DNA from: Sipunculus nudus
Taxonomy: Eukaryota; Annelida; Sipuncula; Golfingiida; Sipunculidae
Direction: 5' to 3'
Assembly: GCA_026874595.1 (NCBI GenBank)
Contig: CM049307.1
Location: forward strand, 22,299,079-22,363,078
Length of the DNA stretch: 64,000 nucleotides
Position numbers and translations under genes: made by a program. Below, in pieces: positions 35,163 through 46,839 of the stretch; within the stretch, counting starts at the first letter, position 1, and each line of letters starts with the position of its first letter. A model generated the notes under the pieces. That model did not search any database, was not told the DNA's origin, and saw only the letters and a program-made list of their open reading frames with translations.

Positions 35163-35739
35163 CTGCCATTAAAACCAACGGAAGTCATGTTTTCGTCGAC
35201 GCTTGTTTTCTGTTTTCTTTGATGCCTGACATTTCCCTGCCGGTCTGTCCAGCAGTGTTTTGTTTATTTGCTTTTCCTTGTTTTTTTATTCGATAAGTAA
35301 TACATCAATTTCCTATCAAGGACCATTCGCTGGGAATTTCCTTCTTGTTTGAATCTTGGCATGACGTATCAGCAGAGGATCTAAGACAGATGATGACTCT
35401 GTGGTTTAGGTCGACTCTTTTGCGGTTTTTTTCTGTTGTCAAACTTATCATACAAGTTTATCGAAACCGGAGCGTGAGACATAAACAGGGGGTCCAACTA
35501 TTTATACATCGAATTGAGGCAACCAGGTCAAACCGTGTGCATGTATCCCACGTGGTCAATAAACTATAAAAGGTCGTGACCCCTGTTGTCTACAAGTTAT
35601 AATAGATTAAATAACCAATAACCGAATAACGAGGCAATATTTCTAAATTACCCTAAACTTATACCACTAAAGAGGAAACTTGTGACGTCACTTGTATATA
35701 CTCAGGTCAAGAATAAGAGCTCAGTATGGCTGATGGCAG
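35163..35739. mobile_element. Internally deleted copy of the 39.9-50.1 kb element
   Basis: The left ~125 bases (CTGCCATTAAAACCAA..) match 39922-40050. The remainder (..TCGAAACCGGAGCGTGAGAC.., TTGTGACGTCACTTGTATA.., TGATGGCAG) matches about 49610-50136 in order. The outer ends CTGCCATTAA and TTGATGGCAG / CTGATGGCAG are inverted relatives. The 577-bp copy thus lacks the roughly 9.5 kb found in the large copy. No coding frame. Confidence 0.65.
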
Positions 35740-36583
35740 TCGTCCCGATCTATAGTATGTTACAGCTAAGTTGGTGGATGCAAGTTTAGTAAAGCGGCTG
35801 AATAGTGTTCGTGTCCGGAAGATTCATTTAATCCATATGTCCGCTTTTATCAAGGCTTTTACGAGTCCAATGTCCAACAGGGCAACCAATTGTGCCTCAG
35901 CCTGAACAGGTAATTCATCACAAATAAAGTTCCACATATGTTATTTTGGTTTATTGTAGCAGTACAGGATTCAACTATATGTACTACTGCATTGGAAATA
36001 TTATTTCCCACAACGATGAAAAAGGAATTAATGTTGCATATTAAAATTTTCCAAATTCACCGGTATCTCCGCTAAGTTCCTGAGCCTGGGCAAAGAGCCA
36101 GGTATCTGACTTGATGTTAACCACTAAGCAGACGGCGAGAACCGATCACCGTAAACCTCGAAAAAATTACTTGAGGTCAAATCTCACGAAACGCTAAATT
36201 CATGCATGGTATACTCATAGTTCACAATACTTTCAATTACTCTACATCTCCATTCGTCCATATCTGGAAATGGTTTACAACCGATTAAGCAGTTATAAAT
36301 GTTATCAAGCAGCTCATATTTGTTTAACAGTCCATACATGTCGGCGGTTAATCCGTATATTTTAAGACTTTAATTCAACAAGAAGTTAATAAAATGGTAT
36401 ATCACGATTTTCTTACAATGATTCGAAATGATTAATCTACACAATTACAAAAAAAATATTAGCTTTGCACCGATACCAGCTTATAATGACAGAAAAGATA
36501 CTTCCCCCTATGAAACGCATTAGCAACATATTCTTTGTGGGTGGTCAGTCTGCAAATGCACACCTGTGCACATGACTCCTCGC
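35740..36583. other. Intergenic, nothing recognised
   Basis: No repeats or coding signals that I can support between the deleted element and the hAT-like element. Confidence 0.45.
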
Positions 36584-37514
36584 CTGTCGAATAGTGGTGG
36601 GCCGATCATCGAGTTTTATCGAAAGTCAGTCGGTTTGCTGCCACTTTCAAGCGCTCGATTGCCAAAGGCAACTATCGATTACATCATAATAATGATTGTT
36701 TTCTTTCCAGAATGCCTTTATGTTATAGGCAAAAACTATTCTTCCATTTTTTACCGCATTCCGCGCTTCATATATTGGTAATCGTGCAAAATAACGGACC
36801 CATATTTCTCTCTCTCACAAATAAGTGTGACCACATTTCACTAAAATTGTTTTTTTGCATGATAATGTTGATGATCCGGCGCATCTAATGATATCATATT
36901 TTTGTATGTTATTTATATATTTATTTTGCTACAAACTGTCGAAAAAGAGTAGTTTGCCGAAAATACCCAAAATGACGTTCAAAGACGTTCTAAGCCGACG
37001 GAATTAGCGGAGAGTTTTCTAACGAAAATTTCATTGCAAAATATGAGCGGGATGGCGTTTTAATACTCCTTAAATTCTCCAGGTCTATGGCTATTTTGCG
37101 AGATTCTCTTAGAAATAATCTATTCAACCGATGTTTAGGTCGTGGTCGTCCTTTAAAAAAAATCTTTGCTTGCGCTAACCCGGCCGGTCGAGTATTTGGA
37201 TTTCAGCTGGATTTTTTTGGACTAGCCTGCATTTTTTTGGATCTGCCCCAAGCGCACCTCGGCCCGAAAAATCTGAAAAATTAAATCCTTTAAATTAGTC
37301 TGATTGTGTCTTGGTACGTGGAAGGATCGTTACACTCGTGCGCGAGAGGAGAATACCTGCCGGGGAAACGCACGTACAGTTTCACAGATAATTGCATATT
37401 TCTTTGATAATTGCATATATTTGTCTGAACCGATTAATAATCGATCATCAGTCGGTTTGCTCAAACCGATGATCGATTATGAAAAAGGAACCGACTCCCA
37501 CCACTACTGTCGAA
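36584..37514. mobile_element. Non-autonomous hAT-like element with 8-bp target duplication
   Basis: The element (36592-37506, 915 bp) begins TAGTGGTGGG and ends CCCACCACTA. Both sides carry CTGTCGAA (36584-36591 and 37507-37514). An 8-bp duplication and a (C/T)AGTGGTGGG-type end fit the hAT superfamily. Subterminal GATCATCG / CGATGATCGATTAT motifs are inverted relatives too. No transposase frame is present. It sits at the 3' side of the LINE remnant and contains a fragment of another element at 36777-37010. Confidence 0.82.
36777..37010 (+). repeat. Solo end of the 56241-59479 element family
   Basis: About 230 bases starting GGTAATCGTGCAAAATAACG match the left terminal repeat at 56241 and the inverted right repeat ending at 59479, including GTGTGACCACATTTCA and CCAAAATGACGTT segments. 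The opposite end is not found nearby. It lies inside the hAT-like element, so it is either a nested, truncated insertion or a captured fragment. Confidence 0.8.
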
Positions 37515-39605
37515 TCAAGTCCTGTCCTAAATACCACACTCGCTTTGAATAATATTTGTAAACGCTAAACACTCTCTCAGAATAATTGATTTTAAGGATC
37601 AAAGTTTCAACGTCATTTTTAACTGTGAGCATAGCATCTATTTTGATCGTATTTTGAAGACCTGTAATATGGTGTAGGCGACAGTAGCGCAACATCATAT
37701 GCCTGTACTAGAGAACCCATATAAGTATCGGCAGTGCAGGCTCCAAATTTATAATATCGCAATTCAAGAGATCATGTACTGACACGGAAAACCACCCTGC
37801 CGTACATACTATTTAACATTGAACCATCTACTTACATAGCTATCCACCTGAACCGCGCTCTGAACATTAGCATAAGAAGGAAAAATAAGCCCCCAATTTA
37901 CCCTTGATTCCTAAATTGAAAATCTTATATAAAAGGCCATCGTTCCATACTGAATCAAAAGCTCTCTGATTATCGAGGTAGCACAGATATATTTTGGATT
38001 CTTTTTCTCTGAATTATGAAATGACTTCTTCAACTATAAAATAAGCATGTAATGAGGACACTTGTTTTTGGCAAGCAAATTGTAGACTGTAGGGAAACTG
38101 GATATAATTCGTCTTCATGATTTTTTCAACGAACGTTCAAGTAATATTTTTTCGCAAACTTTATAAACAGACATGAGCGAAATTCCTCTTAGTGCATTCG
38201 GTTTTGTATTGTTTCCTTTCCCTTTTAATATCGTTACATAGGGCCGCGCTTAGGCCAAGCTAACTCGAATTTCTTCCGTGTACAGCATTAAACTGAAAAG
38301 GTGACAAGGATGATCCGTTCAATGCATCCACACTAAAAATGGGAAGCTCATTTTTTATACGAGCAAAACAACCGGATGTCCCTCTCTATAAGGCTTTCAC
38401 CGCATTGCGCACTTCTATTGGTGTTAAAGCGCCATCTAGGAGCCTGTTACTACAAATAAATGATAACTTTTTCATGTGGCCAACGATAACATTATGATAA
38501 CAGCCCCCATCAAAATGTTCTTGCTGTTTAGGGTATATATTTGTCTCGTCCCAAGACGCTGATTTCCGATTCGCTGTCACTCCTCTCCATCAACACATCA
38601 CAGTTGTGGGGTCCGCAACAACTCTTGGAAGAGCTCTTCCTCGGCAACTGTATGGATATGCCTCATTGCACGTCTGAATTCACATTTCGCTAGTTTATAC
38701 GATTGATATTCACTGCACTCCCAACCATGCGGTCTCCATTTTATTCGTGCGAATCTCATCACATCATGTTCAGGGTTAGCCAAGGTTGTCCGTTTAGGTT
38801 TAAGATACTTTTTAAACTTTCGGGGCGGTAAAGTGCTGTTCGCGGTCAAATGTAAACAATTTGTTAGGTTTTTAGTAATAATCATCCAACGCAGCTTCGT
38901 CACAATTAGCTTTATCTGGTCTGGACAGCTTGTTTAGGTTATCTTGTAGCACGCAGGTGTAATTATTTTTTTTATTTGAACGGGGGTTACTTTTATCCGG
39001 TGCAGAGATCCCATTTCAAGTGGCATGGGTTGAGGTACATAAATACACACGCTTAGATTAACTGCCAAAGGAAGGTGGTCTGGATGGTTAAGTTCGTGGT
39101 CATCGTAAAATATGGACTTAAAGATTTGACTTTCTATTTGTGGTTCTTCCAGAATATGATCGATCATGTCGATGGTCGCTTACACCCACGTCACAAGTAT
39201 AGGATGGACCTTCACGCATTTGATGAATCATCATAGATATCATATCGACGCCTTTTAGAAAAGATTGAAATATACCCGTTCGGCCCCTGCTACAAGATAG
39301 CTGACATAAATTAGATCTCCAATGAATATCACATGACCAATACAACAGTAATCGTTATAAAGTTCATAAAGTAATTCAGTTTTCTCCATATATGTACCTA
39401 AATTATGATTGGTGCTTGGTAAATAAATCCGAAATATACAAAATGAGAAAGAAACACAGTTAACTCGAGTACCTACGACAAAATCGTACACTTCATCTTT
39501 TGGAATTATTGACGCAGCATGTTTGAGAGACTCACCAAAAAAGGTCCACACCACCCTCACTACATCTATTACCGTTTCATGGCGCTGGCCCGGCGCACTT
39601 ACCAC
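37515..39605 (-). pseudogene. Decayed LINE with endonuclease and reverse transcriptase
   Basis: Minus-strand fragments follow the order of a non-LTR retrotransposon ORF2. An APE-type endonuclease is near 39480-39300 (FRIYLPSTNHNLGTY, then a GHVIFIGDL block), and its terminal NHPDHLPLAV motif (the SDH site) is near 39090. A linker with FRRAMR is near 38670 and a LTPIEVRNAVKAL block near 38400. A polymerase region is near 38200-37900 (RGISLMSVYKVCEK, then NQRAFDSVW), and a DDVALLSPTP block near 37690. Stops and frameshifts separate all of these. It resembles CR1/Jockey-type elements in layout. It is inactive. Confidence 0.75.
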
Positions 39606-39921
39606 GCTGCTACCGAGAACATGGCGACTCTAATTTATAATGGACCGCTTCGCACGGTGCAGCCTCAACGCTTATGACGTCAGAGGAGCGCTCTCGCTGC
39701 GCCAAGTGTAACATAGGGCGCTGCTGCTGCGCGCTGACGAGGCTCTGAAAATACCTCGCAGCATTTTTACACGTCGTGTTAGCGGGGTGATGTAGGCATT
39801 GCAGTCACACTTGGAGGGTTTTTCCGATGTTGACGGCGACCAACGGCGATCTGCTAGGTCGCCATTGGTCGCCGTGGTCGCCGTTAGGTCTTCATCTAGT
39901 GTGATGGGGCCCTTATTACCA
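39606..39921. repeat. GC-rich palindromic segment with GGCGACC repeats
   Basis: GACGGCGACCAACGGCGA (about 39831) is followed by its near inverse TTGGTCGCCGTGGTCGCCGT (about 39865). The flanks CATTGCAGTCACACTTGGAG and TCTAGTGTGATGGGG are inverted relatives, so this is probably a short foldback repeat of about 130 bp. The part before 39790 is CpG-rich and unassigned. Confidence 0.55.
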
Positions 39922-41884
39922 CTGCCATTAAAACCAAAAGAAGCCATGTTTTCGTCCATGCTTGCCTTCGTTTCTGCTAGCTGTCTGTCTTTTCCCTGTT
40001 CGTCTGTCCACCTGTGTTTTGTTTATTGCTTGCCGGAATCAAAGATTTCGGCAAGCATATTACTCAGTTGCGTATGTCTGTTTGTCTGTTTGTTGCTTGC
40101 CGGAAATCTTCGATTTTCGCAAGCATGTTGATCACCCGCGTATGTTTGTTTGTTTGTTTGTCTGTCTGTTTGTTTGTCTGTATGTACACGCGCTACAGGC
40201 CACAGTTTTTAAGCAATCGCTCTGAAACTTATGCATTAAGTGTAAGATTGGTTCTCCTCGGAGCCTATTGTTTTTGGTCATGTTCGGTCAAAGGTCAAGG
40301 TCAGGGTCACCAAAAAACCTAAAATATTTATTTTCTTCATATCTTCGTCAATTATAATCGTAGCCGCATAATCTGTAGCTCATTTTATTCCTCTTTATGT
40401 TATCTTTCCAAGTGTTAGCACATTTTTCCGGTCAAATGTTACCATGGTAACGTATTTTTGGGGGAAAATCAGAAAATTCGAAAATGTCACTCTAAATTTC
40501 TCATTTTTTAAGTTAGAGAGGTCTAGTTTTTTGCGTTGTGTAGGATTTAATATGCTCTATGGAAAATTAATGGAAGTCTCGCAAAATCTCGTGCCATTTG
40601 TCGTCAAATGAGACTTTTCGAGATTTCATTAAATACGATTTAGAGGTGCCATTTTTACAGCTAAGGTTCTAAAAGTGACATATTTTCTGTTGTTCTGGAT
40701 TATCTCGAACTAGTTTTTTCATTTTTTGAAATTAGCCACCAGGGGGCGTGGTACTGGAAACACTGCAACTTACCATTTTTCTGCAATATCTCAAAAAATA
40801 TTAAACGTGGCACACTGTTTACTGTCTTATCTGAAACTAGGATCGTTGGCTTATTCCTGCGTACATGTAGCTTTGCGCTGCTGTTACCATGGTTACCAAA
40901 TTTTGGGGTAAAACTTGGCATTCTGAAAATAATAAGTTTTTTGCTTCTATCTCTGTTGATATTTATACTACAAGGGTCTAGTTTTCTGCATGAGGTAGCA
41001 TTCCCTTGCCTCTAATGCAGTTAATTGCAAGTCTCGTAGAATCTCGCTCTGTTTTCCGTCAAACGAGAAATTACGAGATTTCACAGAAATGCTTATAACT
41101 TGGTCACCTTTTCGGCTAAAGAGGAGCAGTTTTCAGCATTTTGTTGCGTTTTGGAAGCTTAACATGATAATAACTTATATCTCGCCACATCTCGTATCAA
41201 CTCCCTCCAAACGAGAATATTCGAGAATTCGAACAAATGTCTATATCTCTGTCATTTTAATGCCAGAGATTTTATTTTTCTATTGTTCAAGATTCACTTG
41301 ACTAGTTTGAAGTGACAAAATTGAATATCTCGTCTTATCTCGCACCATTTCTTGTCAAACGAGAACATGGGACCATTCAAAGATACGCCTATAATTCTGT
41401 TATTTTAATGCTGAAGACCTTTAGTTTTCAGCATTCGATAGCGTCTAACACTCTCGGTCACATTATATGATTATATTGTAAGTTTCGTCAAATCTGGGAT
41501 CGTTTTTTTCTTCAAATAAAAAAGTAAATCCTATTGCCGTGACCATAAGTGGCGGCAGTATGTGATAGTAAATGTCGGCAGGGGCATTACACTTGACAGT
41601 TGGAGCCATGTTCTATGGGTGTGCGATGGCCCATGAAAAGGACTTCTATTGTGTTGTTATCGTCTTCCTTTGATTGTTGCTTCGTAAACTTCACCGACCA
41701 GCCCCAACCACCTGGTTGCCTTGTGTCCTCAATGTAAACAACCTTTGCTGTTTTCCTTTACCTAAGATATGTATGGTAGCCTGTTCACTTGTCCTTAGAT
41801 TGTTAATTGTTGGTGTATTGAAGTAAAATAAAATGCCATGTTTTCCTGCACATTGATTGTAAATTTAAAAAAAAACATACAAGA

Positions 41885-43770
41885 ACCAACCAATGTTCTA
41901 TGACCACTATTTCAGATTAGAGATCAGAACAATTGATTTCTGCATAAACCACTATGACCAGATTTGAAAAACTTTAAAGTGGTCTATATTTTTTTCTGAA
42001 GAAGTTGAGCTATATGCTTGGAGATGCATGCCAGTGGGTGTGAATGGATTGCAATGAAACCCAAACCAGGTGTGTGTGAAGAGTCTGGTGCAGATGAAGG
42101 GGGCCAAAACCTATTTGACTGTGTATCAGCATAAACTGGCCTGAAATCAGGTTTCTGGGGGCTTGAAATTTTTGTTATTGGGAACAGGGTTATATTATCT
42201 TGTTTCCCTGTATATACACCCTAAACGGGGCCTAATGACACCAAAACCAGGTTTTTTGGACCATCAGTACAGATTTGAGGTCAAAAAATGGATTTTCTCT
42301 GTATATCACTATGTTCACTGTGTCCAGATTTGGAAATTCAAACTGGTCCTAATTTTTTTTCTGAGGGAGTTGAGCCAAAAGCTTTGAGATACCAGCCAGT
42401 GGGTGTAAATGGATTGCAATGATACCCAAACCAGGTGTGTGTGTTGAGTTTTGTGGAGATGAGGGGTGCCAGAACCTATTTGCCTGTGTATAAGCATAAA
42501 CTGGCCTGAAATCAGGTTTCTGGGGGCATGAAATTTTTGTTTGTGGGAACAGGGTAATATTATCTTGTTTCCTTGTATATACACCCTAAACTGGGCCTAA
42601 TGACACCAAAACCAGGTTTTTTGGACCATTAGTACAGATTGGAGGTCAAAAAATGGATGTTCTCTGTATATCACTATGTCCACTGTGTCCAGATTTGGAA
42701 ATTCAAACTGGTCCTAATTTTTTTTCTGAGGGGGTTGAGCCAAAAGCTTTGAGATACCAGCCAGTGGGTGTAAATGGATTGCAATGATACCCAAACCAGG
42801 TGTGTGTGTTGAGTTTTGTGGAGATGAGGGGTGCCAGAACCTATTTGCCTGTGTATAAGCATAAACTGGCCTGAAATCAGGTTTCTGGGGGCATGAAATT
42901 TTTGTTTGTGGGAACAGGGTAATATTATCTTGTTTCCTTGTATATACACCCTAAACTGGGCCTAATGACACCAAAACCAGGTTTTTTTGGACCATCAGTA
43001 CAGATTGGAGGTCAAAAAATGGATGTTCTCTGTATATCACTATGTTCACTGTGTCCAGATTTGGAAATTCAAACTGGTCCTAATTTTTTTTCTGAGGGAA
43101 TTGAGCCAAAAGCTTTGAGATACCAGCCAGTGGGTGTAAATGGATTGCAATGATAGCCAAACCAGGTGTGTGGGTTGAGTTTTGTGGAGATGAGGGGGGC
43201 AAGAACCTATTTGACTGTGTATAAGCATAAACTGGCCTGAAATCAGGTTTCTAGGGGCTTGAAATTTTTGTTTGTGTCAGCAGGGTAATATTATCTTGTT
43301 TCCCTGTATATACACCCTGAATTGGGCCTAATGACACCTAAACCATGTTTGTGGGACCATCATGACAGATTTGAGGTAAAAAAATGGATTTTTCACCTGT
43401 ATATCACTATGTCCACTGTGTCCAGATTTGGAAATTCAAACTGGCCCTAATTTTTTTTCTGAGGGATTTGAACCAAATGCTTTGAGATTCCAGCCAGTGG
43501 GTGTAAATGGATTGCAATGATAGCCAAACCAGGTGTGTGTGATGAGTCTGGTGGAGATGAGGTGGTCCAAAACACTATTTGCCTGTGTATAATAAGCCAT
43601 ATTACTGTCCTCAGCTGAAATCAGCTTTCTGGGGGCTTGAAATGTTTGCTGGTGGGAACAAGGTGATATTATCTTGTTATCATGGATATACACCCTAAAA
43701 TGGCCCTGAGGACACCAAAAACATGCATGTTGGACCATGAGTACAGATTTGAGGTAACAAATTGTCTGTC
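41885..43770. repeat. 365-bp tandem satellite, five units
   Basis: The marker CCAGTGGGTG occurs at 42031, 42396, 42761, 43127 and 43494, giving periods of 365, 365, 366 and 367 bases. The middle units are nearly identical, while the first and last are more diverged, the normal pattern for unequal exchange. Each unit contains CAGGTGTGTG, AAACTGGCCTGAAATCAGG, ATTATCTTGTTTCC and GTATATACACCC. The repeated minus-strand open frames at 42315-42584, 42674-42949 and 43046-43228 are shadows of the unit. Confidence 0.93.
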
Positions 43771-43799
43771 TATAAATTAAAAAAAAAAAAATCAAATAT

Positions 43800-46700
43800 C
43801 AAACTGTTATAAACATGTGTCAATATATTTAATAAAATCTCTTTTCATCAAATGAATTGCATCTTATTTTTTTATAAATAAACCATGATATTCAACTACA
43901 TCCAGCAATAAAAAATGAAAATAAAATGAATAAAAGTTTTTTTTTTGGGGGGGGGGGGAGGGGGTGGTTGTGTTTTGTCAGTAAAATCCAGGCTTCTCTT
44001 TGGATCCCGGCGGTGGGCGAGGGTACAATGGACACCAAACAACATTTGAATAAACATTTTTTCTGCTGTTATTGGATGAGCAAGTCTCTGTGAATTTAAA
44101 AAAAAATATTTATTCTGGTATTCAAGATGACAGTGAAAATGACCCTATTTTTTCAACCATTCACCACCCTGTTCGAGCGTTCATCGAATAAGAAAGAGCC
44201 CGTCCCACCGCATTTCCTGCGAGGGTTCGTTTCTTCAGAGTCCAAACTATCCTACCAGGGCGGGGTTTAGTCCATCTCGTCTGAAATTTGTGTCCGGGGC
44301 TCGGCAAACATGTTGTTATGGGTTCATAACTGAAATGAGATTTCAGTTATGGGGATCCTCTTATGGAAAAGCGTAGCAAGGGTATATTGGGATATTTGCA
44401 AAATAAACAGAGAAAATGGAGGCAATTTAGCAAATTTCTTACCAATAATGGCTAATAAACTGTTCTGGAGTAAAAATAAATTATGTAGAAGTGCCCTTAT
44501 AAGGAAATTGTTAAGATTTCAACTCCTGTGGTTTTTTTAGCCTGCCATGCGGTCATGTTTATCTTTTGTCACATGACCCTGTCCTTGACCTTATTGATAT
44601 GAGAAAAGTTGTCCTCTGATTATTGTTCCAAATAAATTATAATAAATATTGTTTCCATAACTTCCATAGGCAAATTTGTTAAAACCTTAAATGATATAGC
44701 CATAAACTTATAAAGGACTTATTGAAGCCATATATTATCATTTACTCATAAGTATTATTCATGAAATAAGATTTTTTTAATAGATTTATTAGCAATAAAT
44801 TACTCTGGTACACCAGAGGTCAGGTCACAGGTCAGGTCATGGGTGAACAGAGTTCATGCCTCAGCAACATGGCTGTGTCAGTGATGGTCTTCTGCTCTTC
44901 TCTTCATGATAAAATGCTGTTATATCATATATAACATAAACAGGAGACTCCACATGTATGGAAACTGATATATAAAGGATATATAGGTAGAGTGAACATA
45001 GTTTAAGCTGCATCTTATTCTTAATTACTCTTTTATTCTTTCCTTCTGATACATCAGAAGGACCGCTACGATATTTCGTAAGAACATACTCAAGGCTGAG
45101 TATGGAGCCCGGGTCACCTGGTGTGTAATTCTCAGCCTTGCACCAAGGCAAGCAAACATGATGAAAGCGGACAAAACTTTCATACGGCTGATAATGCGTA
45201 TATATGTAAACGCGGGGGATTCCCGGAGAATTCACGGAGATTTTCCGGAGAGCTTTTATATGCAATGATACTTTTAATTACACGTTAAAATCATTTAAAA
45301 TCTAACACTATATAACTCTTAAGACATTTATTCACTGTTAAATTACCGAAATAATAACCAGCGCAAACAATGTGGGACTGCCACTATCACCAATCTGGAT
45401 CACCAGCTAACTATTGACTACCGATCTTACATAAGACGAAAACGCTAAACACTATATATTGTTTCAACAGTTTACTGTGCAAACCGTAACAAAACCATGC
45501 AGGATATCAAATTTACAGGTTCTTAAGGAAATATGGTACAAAACATAAATTGTACCTTTGCTCACATTTAATGATATCATCATGATGAATTCTCCGCGAA
45601 TTCTCCAGCTTCCCGCGTTATAGATATATATGTATTTATTAATGACAAAAAGTGACATACAATTTTATGGATACCCGTGTAATTGCGGTTTTCTGGACCG
45701 TCCCAGCCCACAGGTAGGGTAATATGGATTCCCGACAATATTCTAATGACCGTTCCCTGAGCTGGAACGGCCTAAGAAGGCCCCTGTCATTTTTTTTAAT
45801 TGCCAATTCCAAAGGTTTTTCGGACTAAAAAATGGCCCTACCCTTCATTCAATCTCCAGCCTCTTCTGGCGTTCCGAGTTTAAAAAAGAGCCCGTCCCAT
45901 GCCTATTTAAGCTAGGACTGCAAACTCTGGGGTCAAAACAACTCAACTACGGCTTGGGATTACCACCTTTCCTCTTAAATTTCCATCGCGCCCGTGTCAA
46001 GTGTACCGTTTTTATTCACAAACGTACGGCAGGCGCCAAAAAATTTGACAGCACCCCTTTCGGATGCCAGTAAATAGTTTTATATTTAAAGTCCTAACCC
46101 ACCACGGAACTAGGGCCTCACAATTTTTTATCGGGTTACTTACCACTTCAGACTCCTATAAAATCCCTGCTTTCCTTTTTTAACCAAAGATTCCAATTTT
46201 TAACAAATATTAAATTTCACATTACACGAAGGGGACATTACAGTTAATCCGTGATGGGCAGGACTTCTTGGAATTTTATAATTCCCGGACGCAGGCTGAC
46301 CGACTGCCTTTTTTCTTCAAGGACAGCCCTAATTTAAGCCATCATCAGACTTGAAGATGTCCTCAGGCCGACCTATTTGTCCAGGAATGAAAGGTCACGT
46401 CTCTGTTACCTAGAGGTCGGGTCTCTGTCTAACACGAACGCGGCTTCGCTTGCGTTTCGGCATTCTGGACGTTCAACTCTTCAAGTTTCATTTTCAGTGC
46501 TTTTTTCTTATTTCCAGCACTCAAGAATAGGAGAACTGCCAAGGATTCAGTTGGACTTCCATTATTTTTTATTTCTGTCCAAAAATGGATTATCCTGTAT
46601 AGGATGGCCACTAATAATAACACTATTAATGTCTCTCTATCTGTCTGTCTGTCTGTCTCTCTGTCTGTCTCTCTGTCTACTCCTCTTTGACTTTTGAAAA

Positions 46701-46830
46701 TCAGCAAGACCTTATTCATATGTGCTGCTGTTTTCCCCATGATAGAGGTTTTTCATTTGATCAGATACAAATATTCCCTGTCTGTCTGCCTAGTAACTGT
46801 CTATCTATTTCGCTGTCTTATTTCCAGTCA
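43800..46830. other. Between satellites: repeats, no gene
   Basis: This contains a G-run (about 43947), an inverted-repeat element at 45205-45620, and a pair of related segments around GAGCCCGTCCCA (44195 and 45887). A (TGTC)n run lies at 46640-46680. The open frame 44861-45265 (-, 134 codons) has no recognisable domain and overlaps the inverted repeat, so I do not call it. Confidence 0.5.
45205..45620. repeat. ~0.4-kb inverted repeat element (MITE-like)
   Basis: The left end TATATATGTAAACGCGGGGG..GGAGAATTCACGGAGA and the right end TTCTCCGCGAATTCTCCAGC..CCCGCGTTATAGATATATA are imperfect inverses over about 45 bases. No target duplication could be fixed. No coding capacity. Confidence 0.55.
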
Positions 46831-46839
46831 CTTCCGGCA

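Noticed and set aside
39962-40322. VCLFVCLSVC-rich open frames
   Set aside because: Translations of TGTTTGTC tandem runs in the large repeat; overlapping frames give similar products.
42315-43228. Three near-identical ~90-codon minus-strand open frames
   Set aside because: They repeat with the 365-bp satellite period and change frame with its indels, so they are not protein genes.
44861-45265. 134-codon minus-strand frame
   Set aside because: Overlaps one end of the inverted-repeat element at 45205-45620 and has no recognisable domain.
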